From Fibrobacter sp. UBA1765 (GTDB lineage Bacteria; Fibrobacterota; Fibrobacteria; Fibrobacterales; Fibrobacteraceae), in assembly GCA_002314675.1 (NCBI GenBank), contig DCGZ01000159.1:1-13753 (forward strand): 13,753 nt of DNA. Reading direction: 5' to 3'. Below the pieces are notes generated by a model, which was not told the DNA's origin, ran no database searches, and worked only from the letters and a program-made list of their open reading frames with translations. Made by a program: the position numbers and the translations under genes. Shown in pieces: positions 12,780 through 13,753 of the stretch; position 1 is the stretch's first letter; each line of letters opens with the position of its first letter.

Positions 12780-13688
12780 ATGATAAATTCTTTGAAAAAT
12801 GCTTTGAATCGCGTGATTCTTGGTAAACCGGAATCCGTAGAAATGCTTATTGCGGCATTGCTTGCCGATGGCCATGTTTTGATTGAAGATGTCCCCGGTA
12901 CTGGTAAAACGACCTTGGCTAAAGCCTTGGCTCGTGCCATTGGTGCTGATTTTGCCCGAATCCAGTTTACGCCAGACTTGCTGCCTGCTGATGTTACTGG
13001 CGGTGCAATTTTTAGACCGGCAACAGGTACGTTTGAACTTAGAAAGGGCCCTGTGTTTACGCAGGTGCTTTTGGCCGATGAAATTAACCGTGCTTCGCCT
13101 CGTACGCAGAGCGCTTTGCTCGAAGCTATGGAAGAACGGCAGGTTTCTTTGGAAGGGGAGTCGCATAAGCTTCCAAACCCGTTCATTGTTCTTGCAACAG
13201 AAAACCCGATCGAGTTCCATGGAGTGTTCCCGCTTCCAGAAGCCCAGATGGACCGTTTTTTGATTCGCCTATCTTTGGGTTACCCAGATACAGAAACTGA
13301 ACTTGGCATTTTGCGCAGTCACCGTGAAGGCGCTCCTGTTGAAACTGTGGAGCGTGTGGCAACTCCGGAAGACATTGTGCGTGCACGCGCGGAGGTGCGT
13401 CGCCTCCACGTAGAGGAGGCGATCGAGCGCTACGTTGTAGCGCTCGTGCAGGCGACCCGAGTTCACGCGGGGCTTCGCCTGCCGGCATCACCGCGCGCTG
13501 GGCTTTCGCTGCTTCGAATGGCACAGGCTGCAGCCTTTATGGACGGTAGAGACTTTGTAAAGCCTGACGATGTTCAAAAGGTATATGTCCCAGTCATGGG
13601 GCATCGCGTGTTCGCTGCTGACGCTGGCGAGGGCGTTGCCTTGGGAATCCTTGAAGAAATCAGAAAGCAGGTGAAGATACCGAAGTAG
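12780..13688 (+). CDS. MoxR-family AAA+ ATPase
   Basis: MoxR ATPases act as chaperone-like remodelers, usually with a DUF58 and VWA-domain partner encoded next to them. The 302-residue product shows Walker A in EDVPGTGKTTLAKAL (K43), the QFTPDLLPADVTG block, Walker B LLADEINRA (D100, E101), LLEAMEERQVSLEG, sensor 1 ATENP (N142) and LPEAQMDRFL. The lid domain has ASPRAGLSLL and DDVQKVYVPVMGHRV. ATG 12780 matches the family start; the frame is open further upstream, but only through the previous gene and its terminator. AAGG at 12774-12777 is too close to act as a normal ribosome-binding site. The next ~65 bases look like repeat, and the usual DUF58 neighbour is not seen before the window ends. 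A GC-rich patch covers residues ~198-244. Confidence 0.9.
   Translation: MINSLKNALNRVILGKPESVEMLIAALLADGHVLIEDVPGTGKTTLAKALARAIGADFARIQFTPDLLPADVTGGAIFRPATGTFELRKGPVFTQVLLADEINRASPRTQSALLEAMEERQVSLEGESHKLPNPFIVLATENPIEFHGVFPLPEAQMDRFLIRLSLGYPDTETELGILRSHREGAPVETVERVATPEDIVRARAEVRRLHVEEAIERYVVALVQATRVHAGLRLPASPRAGLSLLRMAQAAAFMDGRDFVKPDDVQKVYVPVMGHRVFAADAGEGVALGILEEIRKQVKIPK
13400..13481 (+). repeat. three consecutive perfect hairpins inside the moxR coding region
   Basis: TCGCCTCC/GGAGGCGA (13400-13422, 7-base loop), GAGCGCTAC/GTAGCGCTC (13425-13445, 3-base loop) and CAGGCGA/TCGCCTG (13449-13481) follow one another. They lie in a GC-rich segment that still encodes the expected MoxR lid residues. 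Confidence 0.8.
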
Positions 13689-13753
13689 TTTGTAAAGAGG
13701 AGTGGTACTTCCGTTAAGACGCAAGACTGAATACAGGAGCCAGAAATTAGGTA
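13689..13753. other. repeat-like sequence after moxR, window end
   Basis: AAGACGCAAGACTGAATACAG and GAGCCAGAAATTAGGTA resemble AAGATGCAAGAAGCCAGAGG (8692-8711), AAGATGCAAGAGCCAG (8902-8917) and the CAGGTA units near 5100. No gene starts before the window ends. Confidence 0.45.

Overview
The window looks like chromosomal DNA of a Gram-negative bacterium of the Fibrobacterota/FCB type, probably a Fibrobacter relative. This is inferred from the mix of gene families (LptE, LspA, a SurA/PpiC-type foldase, an outer-membrane barrel-like protein), the Lys/Ala-rich secreted protein, the moderate GC content and the many short dispersed repeats between genes. No sequence search could be run, so the genus is a judgement.

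Layout. 1-217: dispersed repeats. 218-3425 (+): a tight run of five genes: ribonuclease D, an unrecognised 43-residue single-span membrane peptide, a short 5-formyltetrahydrofolate cyclo-ligase, an RlmB-like rRNA 2'-O-methyltransferase with an Arg/Gly-rich N-terminal tail, and an LptE-like lipoprotein. A bidirectional terminator follows. 3548-4935 (-): a TPR plus beta-barrel-like exported protein whose 3' end runs, out of frame, into a secreted Lys/Ala/Glu hendecad-repeat protein that has lost its start codon. This looks like a deletion scar or a misassembly. 4954-5461: gene-free repeat region. 5462-6469 (+): parvulin-type periplasmic foldase. 6612-7718 (+): release factor 2 without the usual programmed frameshift. 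7715-8344 (-): alpha-ribazole-phosphatase-like histidine phosphatase, overlapping prfB tail to tail. 8374-8538 (-): a complete small-RNA gene (promoter, folded RNA, terminator) that I read as the SRP RNA (ffs). 8554-9040: nested palindromic repeats. 9063-11253 (+): a translationally overlapping trio of an unknown three-span membrane protein, a squalene synthase resembling the eukaryotic (ERG9) type, and LspA. 11432-12697 (+): RluD-like pseudouridine synthase with a charged tail. 12780-13688 (+): MoxR-type AAA+ ATPase with a GC-rich, hairpin-dense patch. The window then ends in more repeat-like DNA.

How the genes relate. Most are housekeeping: RNA processing and modification (rnd, rlmB, rluD), translation termination (prfB), protein export and envelope biogenesis (ffs, lspA, lptE, the foldase) and isoprenoid lipid synthesis. 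I see no defence system, CRISPR array, phage, integrase or transposase. The points most worth following are the fused/decapitated gene pair near 3916, the unannotated SRP RNA, the eukaryote-like squalene synthase operon, the repeat elements placed just 5' of start codons, and the tendency for first genes of transcription units to lack a ribosome-binding site while internal genes have one.
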